Source of the DNA: Reticulitermes speratus
Taxonomy: Eukaryota > Arthropoda > Insecta > Blattodea > Rhinotermitidae
Assembly (NCBI GenBank): GCA_021186555.1
Contig: JAJKFL010000237.1
Coordinates: 578,558-642,557, forward strand
DNA: 64,000 bases
Direction of reading: 5' to 3'
Shown: in pieces, positions 1 to 11,400 of the stretch
Layout: every line of letters starts with the position of its first letter
Numbering within the stretch: the stretch's first letter is position 1
Made by a program: the position numbers and the translations under genes
Notes under the pieces: model-generated
The model's input: only the letters and a program-made list of their open reading frames with translations
What the model was told of the DNA's origin: nothing
Database searches by the model: none

Positions 1-270
1 AACTGCACTATCGTGTCTACAGACTATCGTTGAATCTGTACGACACAATAGGCCTCCGTCTGAATGTATCAATCCATATGCCGGCGAGTTCAAAGGCACA
101 AGGCCGATCACTGTGTGTCCGTAGTCTACCAGCGATGTGCGTTCCGGCTCACACGAATTCAATGTGTGTAGTGCTACACTGATGTTCGTGTTGCTGCATT
201 GCGTGTGTAAATGTGCGTCATTTATACAGCTGACAGTGGCACAATTAACACCAGAGATAATAAACTATTA

Positions 271-526
271 ATTTTTTTTTTGATGCCTCGACAGCCCCTT
301 GGGGGCCTAGGCCGCCTCATTTTTCGAGGCTTCACGATCACACACTTTAGACACACCACACTCGGTAGGACTCCCCTGGACGAGTGACCAGCCCGTCGCA
401 CAGACCTCTACCTGACAACACACAACACTCACAACAGACAGACATGCATGCCACCGGCTGGATTCGAACCCACAATCCCAGTAAGCGAGCGGCCGCAGAC
501 CCACGCCTTAGACCGCGCGGCCACAT
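271..526 (-). mobile_element. tRNA-derived SINE, unit 1 copy
   Basis: Read on the minus strand, the head has an A-box-like stretch (GTGGCCGCGCGGTCTAAGGCG-like, Ser/Leu tRNA-like) near 524-504. A B box GGTTCGAATCC lies at 470-460. An unrelated body follows and ends in an A tract (the plus-strand T run at 271-281). The same element sits at the same place in all three duplication units, so it was inserted before the duplication. Confidence 0.8.
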
Positions 527-603
527 TAACGGCTTTAGTACGAACAATATTTAGTTAGTGCTGCCAGCTTATTGTGTTCAACAGTGTCCGATCTCGTGTT
601 TGG

Positions 604-647
604 CCTTTGGACAGGTGTCACTGATAACAGTGACACCTGTCGAAAGG
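604..647. promoter_or_regulatory. 20-bp-arm hairpin upstream of lipase copy 1
   Basis: The arms at 604-623 and 628-647 are inverted repeats with a 4-nt ataa loop and one mismatch. The hairpin lies about 210 bp upstream of the gene's first ATG. The equivalent palindrome occurs in units 2 and 3. Whether it acts as an operator, an RNA hairpin or only a cruciform is unknown. Confidence 0.6.
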
Positions 648-856
648 TCACTGATAACAGCGACAGATGAGGTAAATTCCATTCCATCTTTTTTTGTACA
701 TCACAATTTTGTTACATGTTAATAAGGCTTCCTTTCTTCATGCATTATATTTAGCTTAACTAAGTATCTTGTAATATAGTTACAACTATTCTTGAATTCC
801 TACACAAACATCTGTCACGGTACAATAAACGGTCTAAATAGCATACTTTTGAAATT

Positions 857-2065
857 ATGCATTATCATAGGAAGGTAATGCGCATAGCTATGACGTCGCT
901 AATGCCTGCCTTAATCTATTGTATTTCAAAAGACAATGGGAGAGGAAATATAAATGTACACTCCCATTAATTCGCAAGACAATTAAGAAAAGATAAGAAG
1001 CTAAAATTGAGCAACGAAAATTTTAAACAATCAATCGAAAACTTCTTCAAAGACAAAACTATAACCCCCCTAAGCCCAATCAGAGCGACGCCCGCTTTTC
1101 CCACTCCCTTTGTGCTGGCCCAGTTTGCCTCCAAGGCATACACAGACTACGAAACTGGAGAGACTGACGCTCAGTATGAGGCACGGTTAGCTTTACCTGA
1201 CGGCTGGAAGTTACTGACCACAGCGTCTAATACTGGAAGGAACAACGGCTATTTTGGAGCAGCCTATTGGCACCCTGAGCATCAGCAGGTTGTGATTGCT
1301 CATCGAGATACAAAGCTTGGAAATGTAGGCGCACTGTGGACAGACGTACAGGGTGTCATGCGTAATAAGTATGTTCCACAAATGGGTTCTGCTAGCACCT
1401 TTGCGTATAAAGTTGTTGAAGTGCTGCGAGAATTTAATCAAGAAAAGCGGACCAATTTCCAAGTGTTCTTTACCGGACACTCTTTAGGTGGTTGGCTAGC
1501 GCAAATCACTACCTTCACCACTGAATACCTTAAGATAGAAGGAAATACTTTCCTCAAAAGTGGCAATGTCCCACATAGTTATCATCCCCACACAGTAGTA
1601 TTTGACAGCCCAGGTTGCAAAGATATGTTGTCACAATTGGCTTACAAACTTGATGGACGCCTCGACGGGCGTTCCATTTACTTAGAGCACTTAGATATCA
1701 CAATTTATCTGTCCGCTCCAAATCGCATTAATACTTGTAACAAACATGTAGGGACGGTGTATCGCGTCTTTACTGATTTGTCTGATATGGGCTGGTTGGA
1801 AACACATACTGCATTGTATAACCTTGCAGCGCACAGTATGGATAGAATTGTGGACGTCTTTGACCCTGAAACAGGGCAAGTACGTAAAGATGAACAGGGA
1901 CAGCTAAAAGTACAAGTGGTAATAGATTGGCCCGTCAGTACTGGCTTATACTGCAGTGAAGATTACAAACGTTTCTTTAAATGGGCCAAACAGTCAAATA
2001 ATTACCACCCAAACAATACAGACCAACCAATTGCTTACAAAACTAAAACCTATGAAGAGCGGTGA
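857..2065 (+). pseudogene. Class-3-lipase-like gene, copy 1 (nonsense near N-terminus)
   Basis: This copy aligns along its whole length with the intact copy at 13397-14593. The reading frame starts at ATG 857 and is stopped by TAA at 968-970 (codon 38), where copies 2 and 4 have serine in HSHSFAR. Downstream of that stop the frame stays open to TGA 2063-2065. The lipase nucleophile elbow GHSLGG is intact, but the upstream HRGT motif, expected near the oxyanion hole of class-3 lipases, reads HRDT. No ATG occurs soon after the stop, so a functional protein from this copy is unlikely. The gene has no introns. Immediately 3' of the stop codon, about 165 bp present after the other copies are missing and a LINE occupies the site. 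Confidence 0.75.
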
Positions 2066-2255
2066 CCAGTATAATTTTTCTAATTCTTCCCCCCGATGGT
2101 ACTTGCACCTTGTTGTGGTGGTGGGGCTTGTGCACCTCAGTGATCCCAAGAGCTATTCTGGCGGTAGCGTAGCTACTGGTAGGGCCTCCCTAGCCAGATT
2201 GGTCGAGGGGGAGAGGTCAGACTAAGACAGGTACCCTGGTCCTCCAGGTTGGGGG

Positions 2256-3656
2256 TTGGTCATGGGGCTAACGACCCCATACCGTAAAAAAATTCATGTT
2301 CAGAAGGATATAGCTGAAGAAACCGGATGGCCCAAAAGGAGACGACATGGCGAGAAAAAGGACATGCGAGAATTGAAAATAACCTCCTGGAATGTTAGGA
2401 CACTATACAGGGCAGGAGCCCTTAAAGAATTGAAGAATGAATGTAAAAAGTATGATTGGGATGTAATTGCTGTACAAGAGGTGAGATGGAAAGGGCAAGG
2501 AATACTTACTGGCAGAGACTATCACGTATATTATAGTGGCAGTACAGATAAACATGAATATGGATCAGCGTTCCTTGTCAAATCAAAACTGAAAACTTTA
2601 GTAATGGATTTCCAACCTCATGGGGAAAGAATGTGTAAAATTAGGATTAGAGGAAAATATAATAATGTTACATTACTGAATGTATACGCACCAACAGAGG
2701 AGAAGAGTGAAGTAAATAAGGATACTTTCTATGAAAGTATGGAACAAATATATGATCAGATCCCAAAAAATGATATTAGAATTGTACTGGGAGATCTAAA
2801 TGCTCCAATAGGCCGAGAGGAGGCATATATCCCAACAATAGGTAGACATAGCCTACATCAAGAAACAAATAATAATGGAGAAAGATTGATCAGTTTTGCC
2901 ACTTCTAGAGCAATGGTAATTGTCAGTACTATGTATAGGCATAAAAATATACATAAGTATACTTGGACATCACCGGATGGGAGAATAAGGAGTCAGATAG
3001 ATCATATATTGATCAATGCCCAGTATAGGAAAAGTGTGAATGATGTACGTAGTTTTAGAGGACCGAACATAGAAAGTGTGAATGATGTACGTAGTTTTAG
3101 AGGACCGAACATAGAAAGTGTGAATGATGTACGTAGTTTTAGAGGACCGAACATAGAAAGTGTGAATGATGTACGTAGTTTTAGAGGACCGAACATAGAA
3201 AGTGTGAATGATGTACGTAGTTTTAGAGGACCGAACATAGAAAGTGTGAATGATGTACGTAGTTTTAGAGGACCGAACATAGAAAGTGTGAATGATGTAC
3301 GTAGTTTTAGAGGACCGAACATAGAAAGTGTGAATGATGTACGTAGTTTTAGAGGACCGAACATAGAAAGTGTGAATGATGTACGTAGTTTTAGAGGACC
3401 GAACATAGAAAGTGTGAATGATGTACGTAGTTTTAGAGGACCGAACATAGAATCAGATCATAATCCGGTGGTAATGAAACTGAGACAGAGAACTAGCAGA
3501 CAGCAATATCAAAAAAGAGAGGACAATGAAGGAAGATGGGATATAGCAAAACTTGAAGATAAACAAGTAGGACGTAACTTCAGTAAGAAAGTAAAAGACT
3601 ACGTAGACAGAGAAAAATTGATATTGGATAGTCAGCAGATGGATGTTAATACTTGA
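2256..3656 (+). pseudogene. LINE endonuclease region with 10x14-aa in-frame expansion
   Basis: This is the N-terminal APE-like endonuclease part of the LINE polyprotein, which nicks target DNA for target-primed reverse transcription. Visible motifs in order are SWNVRTL, AVQEVRW, NVYAPT, LGDLNA, YTWTSPDGR with SQIDHILI, and finally SDHNPVV, the catalytic histidine motif. Between QIDHILI and SDH lies a run of ten identical 14-residue repeats (SVNDVRSFRGPNIE), where other RTE endonucleases have one copy. The frame ends at TGA 3654-3656, probably a mutated Trp codon, because the following WSKIKNAI continues in the same frame. Confidence 0.85.
3033..3452 (+). repeat. 42-bp x 10 minisatellite inside LINE coding sequence
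   Basis: Exactly ten copies of a 42-bp unit occupy 420 bp, with no variation that I can see. The unit is a multiple of three, so the reading frame is kept and each copy encodes 14 residues. The complementary strand is also open through the array, but that is only a by-product of the period. Confidence 0.95.
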
Positions 3657-3680
3657 TGGAGCAAAATTAAAAATGCAATT

Positions 3681-5670
3681 ATGGAAGCCGGGTATGAGGT
3701 TATTGGAGAAACAAAGAAACAGAAGAGAAAGGAATGGTTTGACGAAGAATGTGACACAATGGTAAAAATAAGGAATGAGAAAAGGATGAAGTATTTGCAG
3801 AGAGGAACTAGGCGGAATGAAGTAGAATATAAGGACACTCGGAAGTTAGTGAAACAGGTAATAAAAAAGAAAAAAAGGGAAGCCTTGGAAAATGAAGTGA
3901 GAGAACTGGAAGTAAGCAGAAGGAACAACGAGGCAAGAAAATTTTATAAAGAGATTGGATACATCAGGAAAGAAGGTAGCTTGGTCACCGCAAATACCTG
4001 GATCAAAAGTAAGGAGAATGTATTGTTAAATGAGGAGGAGAAAATAGTAGGAAGATGGAGAGAATATTTTAACGAACTTCTTAATGAAAGTCTAATAGAA
4101 ACAGAAGAGAAGGAACAAGATAGAATTGGAAGTGTGTTAGATGACAAAATAGATGTAGATCCACCAGGCCTTGAAGAAATAAGGAGGGCGGTGAAATGTT
4201 TAAAAAATAACAAAGCGACAGGAACGGATAACATACCGGCTGAATTCTATAAGTATGGTGGTGAAGAAATGATTAAGGCCCTACATATTGTAATATCACA
4301 AATTTGGAATGAGGAGGTAATGCCAGAAGAATGGAACACAGCAGCTATTGTCCCTATCTTTAAAAAAGGAGACAGAACTTTGTGTAATAATTACCGAGGA
4401 ATTGGCTTGTTACGTGTAGCATACAAGATACTATCGGTAATCATATATAATAGAATTACTCCATTAATTGAAGATAAAATAGGGGCTATCAGTGTGGATT
4501 CAGGGCTAATCGATCAACTGTGGATCAGATCTTTGCACTCAGACAAACATTAGAGAAGACATGGGAGTATGGAATATCAATATGGTTCCTTTTTATAGAT
4601 TTTAAGTCAGCTTATGATCAGATAGAGAGAAAGGCAGTTGTAACAGCCATGAGGAGATTGGATATACCACAGAAATTGATTAAACTGACTGAAATGACTA
4701 TGAGGAAGAGAAAAAGTGTAATAAAAGTTAACAAATGCATATCGAGGAATTTGGAACGGTGAGAGGGCTGAGACAAGGAGACTGCCTAGCTACACTCTTA
4801 TTTAATGTCGTATTACAAATGGTTGTAGAAGGAGCTGGTCTGGGTTTTCGGACAGGAACAATATATAACAAGACTAAGCAGTTTTTGGGATACGCTGATG
4901 ATATCGTTCTGATAAGCAGAACAGAAGCTGCATTAAAGGAGATGTTTCTTGCCCTGGAAATAGAAGCAAGGAAAGTAGGATTGGTGGTTAATGAGAAGAA
5001 AACCAAAGTAATGTATGTATCTCGGAAACAGGCTGATAGACATGAATGGGAAGTTGGGAGGTACAAATTGGAGATTGTATCACAATTTATATATTTAGGT
5101 TCTGAAATCAATAACAATAATGAAGTAACAGAAGAAATTAAAAGACGAATTCAAATGGGAAATAAAATGTTCTTCTCCATGTTGAGATTATTTCGGAGTA
5201 ACATCCTGACAAGAACTACCAAAGTAAGAATTTATAAGACAATTATTAGGCCAGTGGTAACCTACGGATGTGAGACATGGGTATTAAATCAAAGTAATAA
5301 AGAAAGACTGGACATTTGTGAAGGAAGAATTTTAAGTAAGATATATGGACCAGTCAGAGATCAACATGACGAATGGAGAATAAGATGGAACCACGAATTG
5401 TACCAACTATACAAAGATCTTCCCATCTCAGCTTATGCAAGAATACAGCGATTACAATTGTATGGACATGTTATGAGGATGGGGGAGGAACGTCTAGTAA
5501 ATAGACTGTTTAAAAGGATGCCCTTAGGAACAAGACCAAAAGGAAGACCCAAGACAAGATGGAAGGACCAAGTGCATACTGACATGAAGGAGCTGAAGAT
5601 CCAGTATACCCCAGATAGGGCAGAATGGAAGAAGCAGCTATATCGGGCCAAGGACCAGTGGAGTCTGTAG
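3681..5670 (+). pseudogene. LINE reverse transcriptase region, frameshifted
   Basis: The region carries the RT domain of the same LINE in three frames. Frame segment 3657-4490 includes TGTDNIPAEFYK and IVPIFKKGDR with NYRGI. The next segment, about 4484-4740, includes YQCGFRANRST and FIDFKSAYDQI. The third, 4735-5670, includes GLRQGDCLATLLF, the catalytic FLGYADDIVL motif and the C-terminal tail ending in TGA... no later domain is visible, and the frame closes at 5668-5670. The YADD box is intact. Two single-base shifts, on top of the stop at 3654, make it non-coding as it stands. No RNase H domain is seen, as expected for RTE elements. Confidence 0.85.
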
Positions 5671-5692
5671 AGCCGTCGAAGAAGAAGAAGAA

Positions 5693-5856
5693 GACTAATT
5701 GTTCACGCTGATTACGAAAATGATTTTACGTTTTCCTGTCACGTGTACTTTTTACAGGACAACTTGTACTATAATATTCACAAAAATTTTAGCAAGTCGT
5801 GCTCTTAACAACTAGATTTTTTTATGTGGCAAAGTTTACAACTCTAACACCATTAT
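5693..5856 (+). other. 3' flank of lipase unit 1, non-coding
   Basis: This stretch matches the sequence after copies 2 and 4, around 9859-10010 and 14769-14925. It connects the gene to the minus-strand LINE fragment. I see no gene in it. Confidence 0.7.
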
Positions 5857-6500
5857 CTGTTGGCCTTCGTGTGCCGAATCGAAACTTTAGAGATTTTAAA
5901 CTGTTTTATGTTAATTTAAACTGTCGAAACTGCCCATCCGCAAGATGCGCTTCCGCGGCTAATGCCATCAGTGGGGATATTTGTATATTCAATGGTAGGT
6001 CTGTTTTTATTAATGACTTGTTATTAGTGTAAATATTGATTTAGACGCTGTAGTTCGGTCCATGCGACATTTTTATAACAAGTCAGCTATGTTCGGTCAG
6101 GGTATTGGATCCAGTACTTCTTTTACGTGGTTTTACTTCATATTTGTTTTGTTACCTTAGTGTTTGTCTTGTGTATTTGTACTGTTTTGTGTTGTGCTCT
6201 AGTGCTGGCTTTTTTATTGGCTCTTGTTGCTGTTAAGTCTGCACGTTAATAAGTACCCATTGAATTGAATTGAATTAGTAATAAATAAAATCATCTATGT
6301 TCTGTCAGGGTATTGGATTTCTGCCCCAGTACTTATTTACATTGTTTTATTACTTATTTATTTTGTTTCTTTAGTGTTTTGTCTTGTGTATTTGTACTAT
6401 TTTGTGTTTTATTAGTGCTTTTGTGCTGGCTTTGTAATTGGCACTTGTGCTGTTAAGTCTGCACGTTAATAAATACCCATTGAATTGAATTGAATTGAAT
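5857..6500 (+). mobile_element. 5'-truncated LINE 3' end with duplicated 3' UTR
   Basis: This insertion is present only in unit 1; the same site is uninterrupted in units 2 and 3. It begins with a short C-terminal coding piece (residues like RVPNRNFRDFKLFYV and ARCASAANAISGDI, ending at 6032). Two related 3' UTR-like copies follow, each ending ACCCATTGAATTGAATT. The tail is a GAATT-type microsatellite typical of CR1/Jockey-like LINEs. The second UTR copy may be a nested insertion or a tandem duplication. Because it is unit-specific, it arrived after the segmental duplication. Confidence 0.65.
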
Positions 6501-7230
6501 TACTATCCTCATGTAAACTCTCATTCCCGATCGTCGGTATGAAAGTATCCTCCCTCCCCACTTTTGTATTAAAATCTCCTAACAGAATTTTCTAATGGTA
6601 CTTAGGAAAATGATCGAAAACCTGTTCTAATTCCTCATAGAAACTGTCCTTTGAGTCATCACTTCTCTCCTCAGTTGGTGCATGCACATTCAGAACAATG
6701 ATATCACACCACGACCTCTCAGCACCATATATGACATCCTATCACTAACAAACTCTACTCTCTTAATTGCTGATACTATTCTCTGATGTACAACAAAACC
6801 TGTTCCCAGTTGATGACTTTCATTTCCTTTTCCATATACAAAAGTATAATCCCCGCACTTACTGTGCCTCCTTTGTCCCACCTAACCTCCTGTACACCCA
6901 CTAAATCCAATTTGTACCTCGCTAATTCCCTGGCCACTGTCATAAGTGACCCTGACCTATACAGGCTCCTCACGTTCCATGTTCCAAATCTCATGTCCCT
7001 TGTCCGTTGCTTAAGTCGTACCAAAGAATCAGTCCAGGTCCGAGGCTTTATGATATGTTTCGTAACATGATAATTTTTTAAGGTGAGAAGTTGTTAGCAC
7101 CTCGCCCAACCCCCAAGCCGAAGGACCACCCTTTGTCGGCTGCCCGCGACTGCTTATTCAATGTATTCGCAGCTACCCTCCATATCCGTAGGCCGTTCCT
7201 CCGTACGCAACCCTAGGACGCGCCATGCAC
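6500..7230 (-). mobile_element. RTE-type LINE 5' fragment (endonuclease), unit 1
   Basis: On the minus strand the fragment contains 5' UTR, then RDMRFGTWNVRSLYRSGSL, VGVQEVRWDKGG, YGKGNESHQLGTGFVVHQR and VHAPTEERSDDS, which is the N-terminal part of an APE endonuclease. A frameshift separates the pieces near 6850-6880, and the coding sequence stops before the catalytic C-terminal half. It is a different family from the LINE at 2086-5694. The segment GTWNV to EVRWD is present once here, whereas units 2 and 3 carry it 7 and 8 times. Confidence 0.8.
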
Positions 7231-7888
7231 ACACACACGCGCACGCACAAATTCGAAACAGCACAAAATAAACTTGAAACTTTAACATTCCTTATGCATT
7301 TTTAGAGTTATGGCATTTCAGATTTTGATAAATGTACATGTTATGTACACCTTATGTGCAGTATATTTACACTGATGCACTACAACGGTAGCTTTCTATA
7401 TGCAGCTATATATATTGCTTTTAGTGTCTGTGGAGAAGCTTGAACACAGAGACGAAACTTACACTTCAGGACTTTAACGCTAGAAAGTGCGAGTGTTTGG
7501 TACGAATGGTCAGCTACAGGGTGACATTGATTTTGGATGTGTAGGGCAAAATACAGGAGTGAATCGGTATGCCATTAGCCGTTTGGTGTTAGTATAAACC
7601 GCACTGTTCATCTGAGTAACTGCACTATCGTGTCTACAGACTATCGTTGAATCTGTACGACACAATAGGCCTCCGTCTGAATATATCAATCCATATGCCG
7701 GCAAGTTCAAAGGCACACGGCCGATCACTGTGTGTCCGTAGTCTACCAGCGATGTGCGTTCCGACTCACACGAATTCACGGTGTGTAGTGCTACACTGAT
7801 GTTCGTGTTGCTGCATTGCGTGTGCAGATGTGCGTCATTTATACAGCTGACAGTGGCACAATTAACACCAGAGATAATAAACTATTAA
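7231..7888. other. Inter-unit spacer and 5' flank, unit 2
   Basis: A CA/CG-rich stretch leads into the conserved flank that starts the next unit at 7618. The flank is shared by all units and has no protein-like reading frame that I recognise. Confidence 0.6.
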
Positions 7889-8145
7889 TTTTTTCTTTGA
7901 TGCCTCGACAGCCCCTTGGGGGCCTAGGCCGCCTCATTTTTCGAGGCTTCACGATCACACACTTTAGAAACACCACACTCGGTAGGACTCCCCTGGACGA
8001 GTGATCAGCCCGTCGCACAGACCTCTACCTGACAACACACAACAATCACAACAGACGGACAACCATGCCTTCGATGGGATTCGAACCCACAATCCCAGTA
8101 AGCGAACGGCCGTAGACCCACTTCTTAGACCGCGCGGCCAAATTA
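7889..8145 (-). mobile_element. tRNA-derived SINE, unit 2 copy
   Basis: This is orthologous to the SINE at 271-526. The B box GGTTCGAATCC complement lies at 8077-8088, and the A-rich tail is at the low-coordinate end. Confidence 0.8.
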
Positions 8146-8220
8146 ACGGCTTTAGTGCGAACAATATTTAGTTAGTGTTGCCAGCTTATTGTATTCAACA
8201 GTGTCTGATCTCGTGTTTCG

Positions 8221-8264
8221 CCTTTGGACAGGTGTCACTGATGACAGTGACACTTGTACAAAGG
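8221..8264. promoter_or_regulatory. Hairpin upstream of lipase copy 2
   Basis: Twenty-base arms at 8221-8240 and 8245-8264 surround a 4-nt loop, with two mismatches. This is the most decayed of the three hairpins, and it precedes the copy with a mutated active site. Confidence 0.6.
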
Positions 8265-8497
8265 TCACTGATAACAGCGACAGATGAGGTAAATTCCATT
8301 CCATCTTTTTTTGTACATCACAATTTTGTTACATGTTAATAAGGCTTCTTTTCTTCATGTATTATATTGAGCTTAACTAAGTCTCTTGTAATATAGTTAC
8401 AAGTATTCTTGAATTCCTACACAAACATCTGTCACGGTACAATAAACGGTATAAATAACATACTTTTGAAATCATACATTATCATATCAAGCTCACA

Positions 8498-9685
8498 ATG
8501 CGCATAGCTATGACGTTGCTAATGCCTGCCTTAATCTATTGTATTTCAAAAGACAATGGGAGAGGAAATATAAATGTACACTCCCATTCATTCGCAAGAC
8601 AATTAAGAAAAGATAAGAAGCTAAAATTGAGCAACGAAAATTTTAAACAATCAATCGAAAACTTCTTCAAAGACAAAAGTCTAACCCCCCTAAGCCAACT
8701 GACAGCAACGCCCGCTTTTCCCACTCCCTTTGTGCTGGCCCAGTTTGCCTCCAAGGCATACACAGACTACGAAACAGGAGAGACTGACGCTCAGTATGAG
8801 GCACGGTTAGCTTTACCTGGCGGCTGGAAGTTACTGACAACAGCGTCTAATACTAGATGGAACAACGGCTATTTTGGAGCTGCCTATTGGCACCCTGAGC
8901 ATCAGCAGGTTGTGATTGCTCATCGAGGTACAATTCCAAACAAATGGGGACCATTGTGGACAGACATACAGAGTGTGCTGCGTAATAAGTATGTTCAACA
9001 AATGGGTTCAGCTAGCACCTTTGCATATAAGGTCCTTGAAGTGCTGCGAGAAGTTAATCACAAAAAGGGGACCAATTTCCAAGTGTTCTTCACCGGCCAC
9101 TATTTAGGAGGTTGGCTAGCCCAAATCACTACCTTTACCACTGAATACCTTAAGGTAGAAGGAAATACTTTCCTTACAAGTGACAATGTCCCACACAGTT
9201 ATCATCCCCACAAAGTAGTATTTGACAGCCCAGGTTGTAAAGAAATGTTGTCACAAATGGCTGAAAAACTTGATGGACGCCTCGACGGGCGTTCAATTGA
9301 CTTAGAGCACTTAGATATCACAATTTATCTGTCCGCTCCAAATCGCATTAATACATGTAACAAACATGTAGGGACGCTGTATCGCGTCTTTACTGATTTG
9401 TCTGATATGAACTGGTGGGAATAACATACTGCATTGTATAACCTTGCAGCGCACAGTATGGATAGAATTGTGGACGTCTTTGACCCTGAAACAGGGCAAG
9501 TACGTAAAGATGAACAGGGACAGATAAAAGTACAAGTGGTAATAGATTGGCCCGTCAGTGATGGCTTATCCGCTTGTAAAGAATACAAGAATTTCTTTAA
9601 AAGGGCCAAACAGTCAAATAATTACCACCCACACAATACAGACCAACCAACTGCTTATAAAACTGAAACCTATGAAGAGCGGTGA
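8498..9685 (+). pseudogene. Class-3-lipase-like gene, copy 2 (Ser to Tyr, nonsense)
   Basis: The reading frame starts at ATG 8498 (MRIAMTLLMPALIYC) and follows copy 4 closely, including an intact HRGT. The nucleophile elbow reads GHYLGG instead of GHSLGG, so the catalytic serine is replaced by tyrosine. A TAA at 9422-9424 replaces the lysine codon of WEKHTALY. The rest of the protein (LAAHSMDRIVDVFDPETG onward) continues in the same frame to the normal stop at 9683-9685. The catalytic mutation and the truncation, which removes the likely catalytic histidine, argue for a pseudogene or at most a non-catalytic relic. Confidence 0.85.
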
Positions 9686-10020
9686 CCAGTATAAATGTAT
9701 TCAATCAGTAAGTGCGGCAGAGTTTAGAGAGTTATAGTTGGTTACGTCGATAGCCAGAATATTTTAGGCTTAAAGAATTATTCTCAGCAATTAAAAACAA
9801 CGCTGGGTCTCAAAATAAAACTTAATTTAATCATCAGAAATACAAATATACTTTTCTAGACTAATTTTTCACGCTGATTACGAAAATGATTTTACGTTTT
9901 CCTGTCACGTGTACTTTTTACAGGACAACTTATGCTATAATATTCACAAGCATTTTAGCAAGTCGTGCTCTTAACAACTAGATTTTTTTATGTGGCAAAG
10001 TTTACAACTCTAACACCATT
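9686..10020. other. 3' flank of lipase copy 2, non-coding
   Basis: The flank is AT-rich and shared with the region after copy 4 (14594-14930). It shows the uninterrupted form of the site occupied by the LINE in unit 1. No gene is seen. Confidence 0.7.
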
Positions 10021-11400
10021 ATCATTACTATCCTCATGTAAACTCTCATTCCCGATCGTCGGTTTGAAAGTATCCTCCCTCCCCAATTTTGCATTAAAAT
10101 CTCCTAGCAGAATTTTCGTATGGTGCTTAGGAAAATGATCAAATATCTGTTTTAATTCCTCATGGAAACTGTCCTTTGAGTCATCACTTCTCTCCTCAGT
10201 TGGTGCATGCACATTCAGAACAATGATATCACACCACGACCTCTCAGCACCATATATGACATCCTATCACTAACAAACTCTACTATCTTAATTGCTGATA
10301 CTATTCTCTGATGTACAACAAAAACTGGTCCCAGTTGGTGACTTTCATTTCCTTTTCCATATACAAAAGTATAATCCCCTGCTCTTACTGTGCCTCCTTT
10401 GTCCCACCTAACCTTCTGCACACCCACTAAATACAATTTGTACCTCGCTAATTCCCTGACCACTGTCATAAGTGACCCTGACCTATACAGGCTCCTCACG
10501 TTCCATGTCCCACCTAACCTCCTGTACACCCACTAAATACAATTTGTACCTCGCTAATTCCCTGACCACTGTCATAAGTGACCCTGACCTATACAGGCTC
10601 CTCACGTTCCATGTCCCACCTAACCTCCTGTACACCCACTAAATACAATTTGTACCTCGCTAATTCCCCGACCACTGTCATAAGTGACCCTGACCTATAC
10701 AGGCTCCTCACGTTCCATGTCCCACCTAACCTCCTGTACACCCACTAAATACAATTTGTACCTCGCTAATTCCTGACCACTGTCATAAGTGACCCTGACC
10801 TATACAGGCTCCTCACGTTCCATGTCCCACCTAACCTCCTGTACACCCACTAAATACAATTTGTACCTCGCTAATTCCCCGACCACTGTCATAAGTGACC
10901 CTGACCTATACAGGCTCCTCACGTTCCATGTCCCACCTTACCTCCTGCACACCCACTAAATACAATTTGTACCTCGCTAATTCCCTGACCACTGTCATAA
11001 GTGACCCTGACCTATACAGGCTCCTCACGTTCCATGTCCCACCTAACCTCCTGCACACCCACTAAATCCAATTTGTACCTCGCTAATTCCCTGACCACTG
11101 TCATAACTGACCCTGACCTATACAGGCTCCTCACGTTCCATGTTCCAAATATCATGTCCCTTTTTCTTTGCTTAAGTCGTACCAAAGAATCAGTCCAGTT
11201 CCGAGGCTTTATGATATGTTTCGTAACATGATAATCTTTTACGGTGAGAAGTTGTTAGCACCTCGCCCAACCCCCAAGCTGGAGGACCAACGCTTGTCGG
11301 TTGTCCGCGACTGCTTATTCAATGTATTCGCAGCTACCTTCCATATCCGTAGGCCGTTCCTCCGTACGCAACCCTATGACGCGCCATGCACACGCACACG
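10021..11400 (-). mobile_element. RTE-type LINE 5' fragment with internal tandem expansion, unit 2
   Basis: The fragment has the same endonuclease pieces as the one at 6500-7230: VHAPTEERSDDS, LLGDFNAKLGRED and NESLHEDSNDNG at 10212-9988, and the WNVRSLYRSG part at higher coordinates. The WNVRSL-to-EVRWD segment is repeated in tandem between 10.40 and 11.15 kb. The LINE 5' UTR follows to about 11.4 kb. Only the 5' third of a LINE is present. Confidence 0.8.
10394..11142 (-). repeat. 106-bp x 7 tandem expansion of LINE endonuclease start
   Basis: The landmark gttccatg recurs at 10500, 10606, 10712, 10817, 10923, 11029 and 11135, so the period is 106 bp with one 105-bp unit. Each unit encodes about 35 residues (GTWNVRSLYRSG to GVQEVRWD). 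Because 106 is not a multiple of three, the frame changes at every junction. Confidence 0.9.

Larger units (their letters stand above)
2086..5694 (+). mobile_element. Nearly full-length RTE-type LINE, frame-broken
   Basis: This non-LTR retrotransposon has a G-rich 5' region, an APE endonuclease domain, a reverse transcriptase and a 3' (AAG)n tail. It interrupts the sequence just downstream of lipase copy 1. The flanks share CTAATT, a possible short target duplication. The single ORF expected for an RTE is broken by an in-frame TGA at 3654-3656, a one-base shift near 4483 and a second shift near 4735. Endonuclease and RT motifs remain recognisable throughout. It is almost certainly immobile now. 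Confidence 0.85.

Noticed and set aside
460-526. tRNA gene on the minus strand
   Set aside because: The A and B boxes are present, but there is no folding acceptor stem, and an unrelated body with a poly-A tail follows; it is a SINE head. The same applies at 35603, 36733 and 48307.
3002-3448. Minus-strand 148-residue repeat protein
   Set aside because: It is the antisense shadow of the 42-bp array in the LINE endonuclease.
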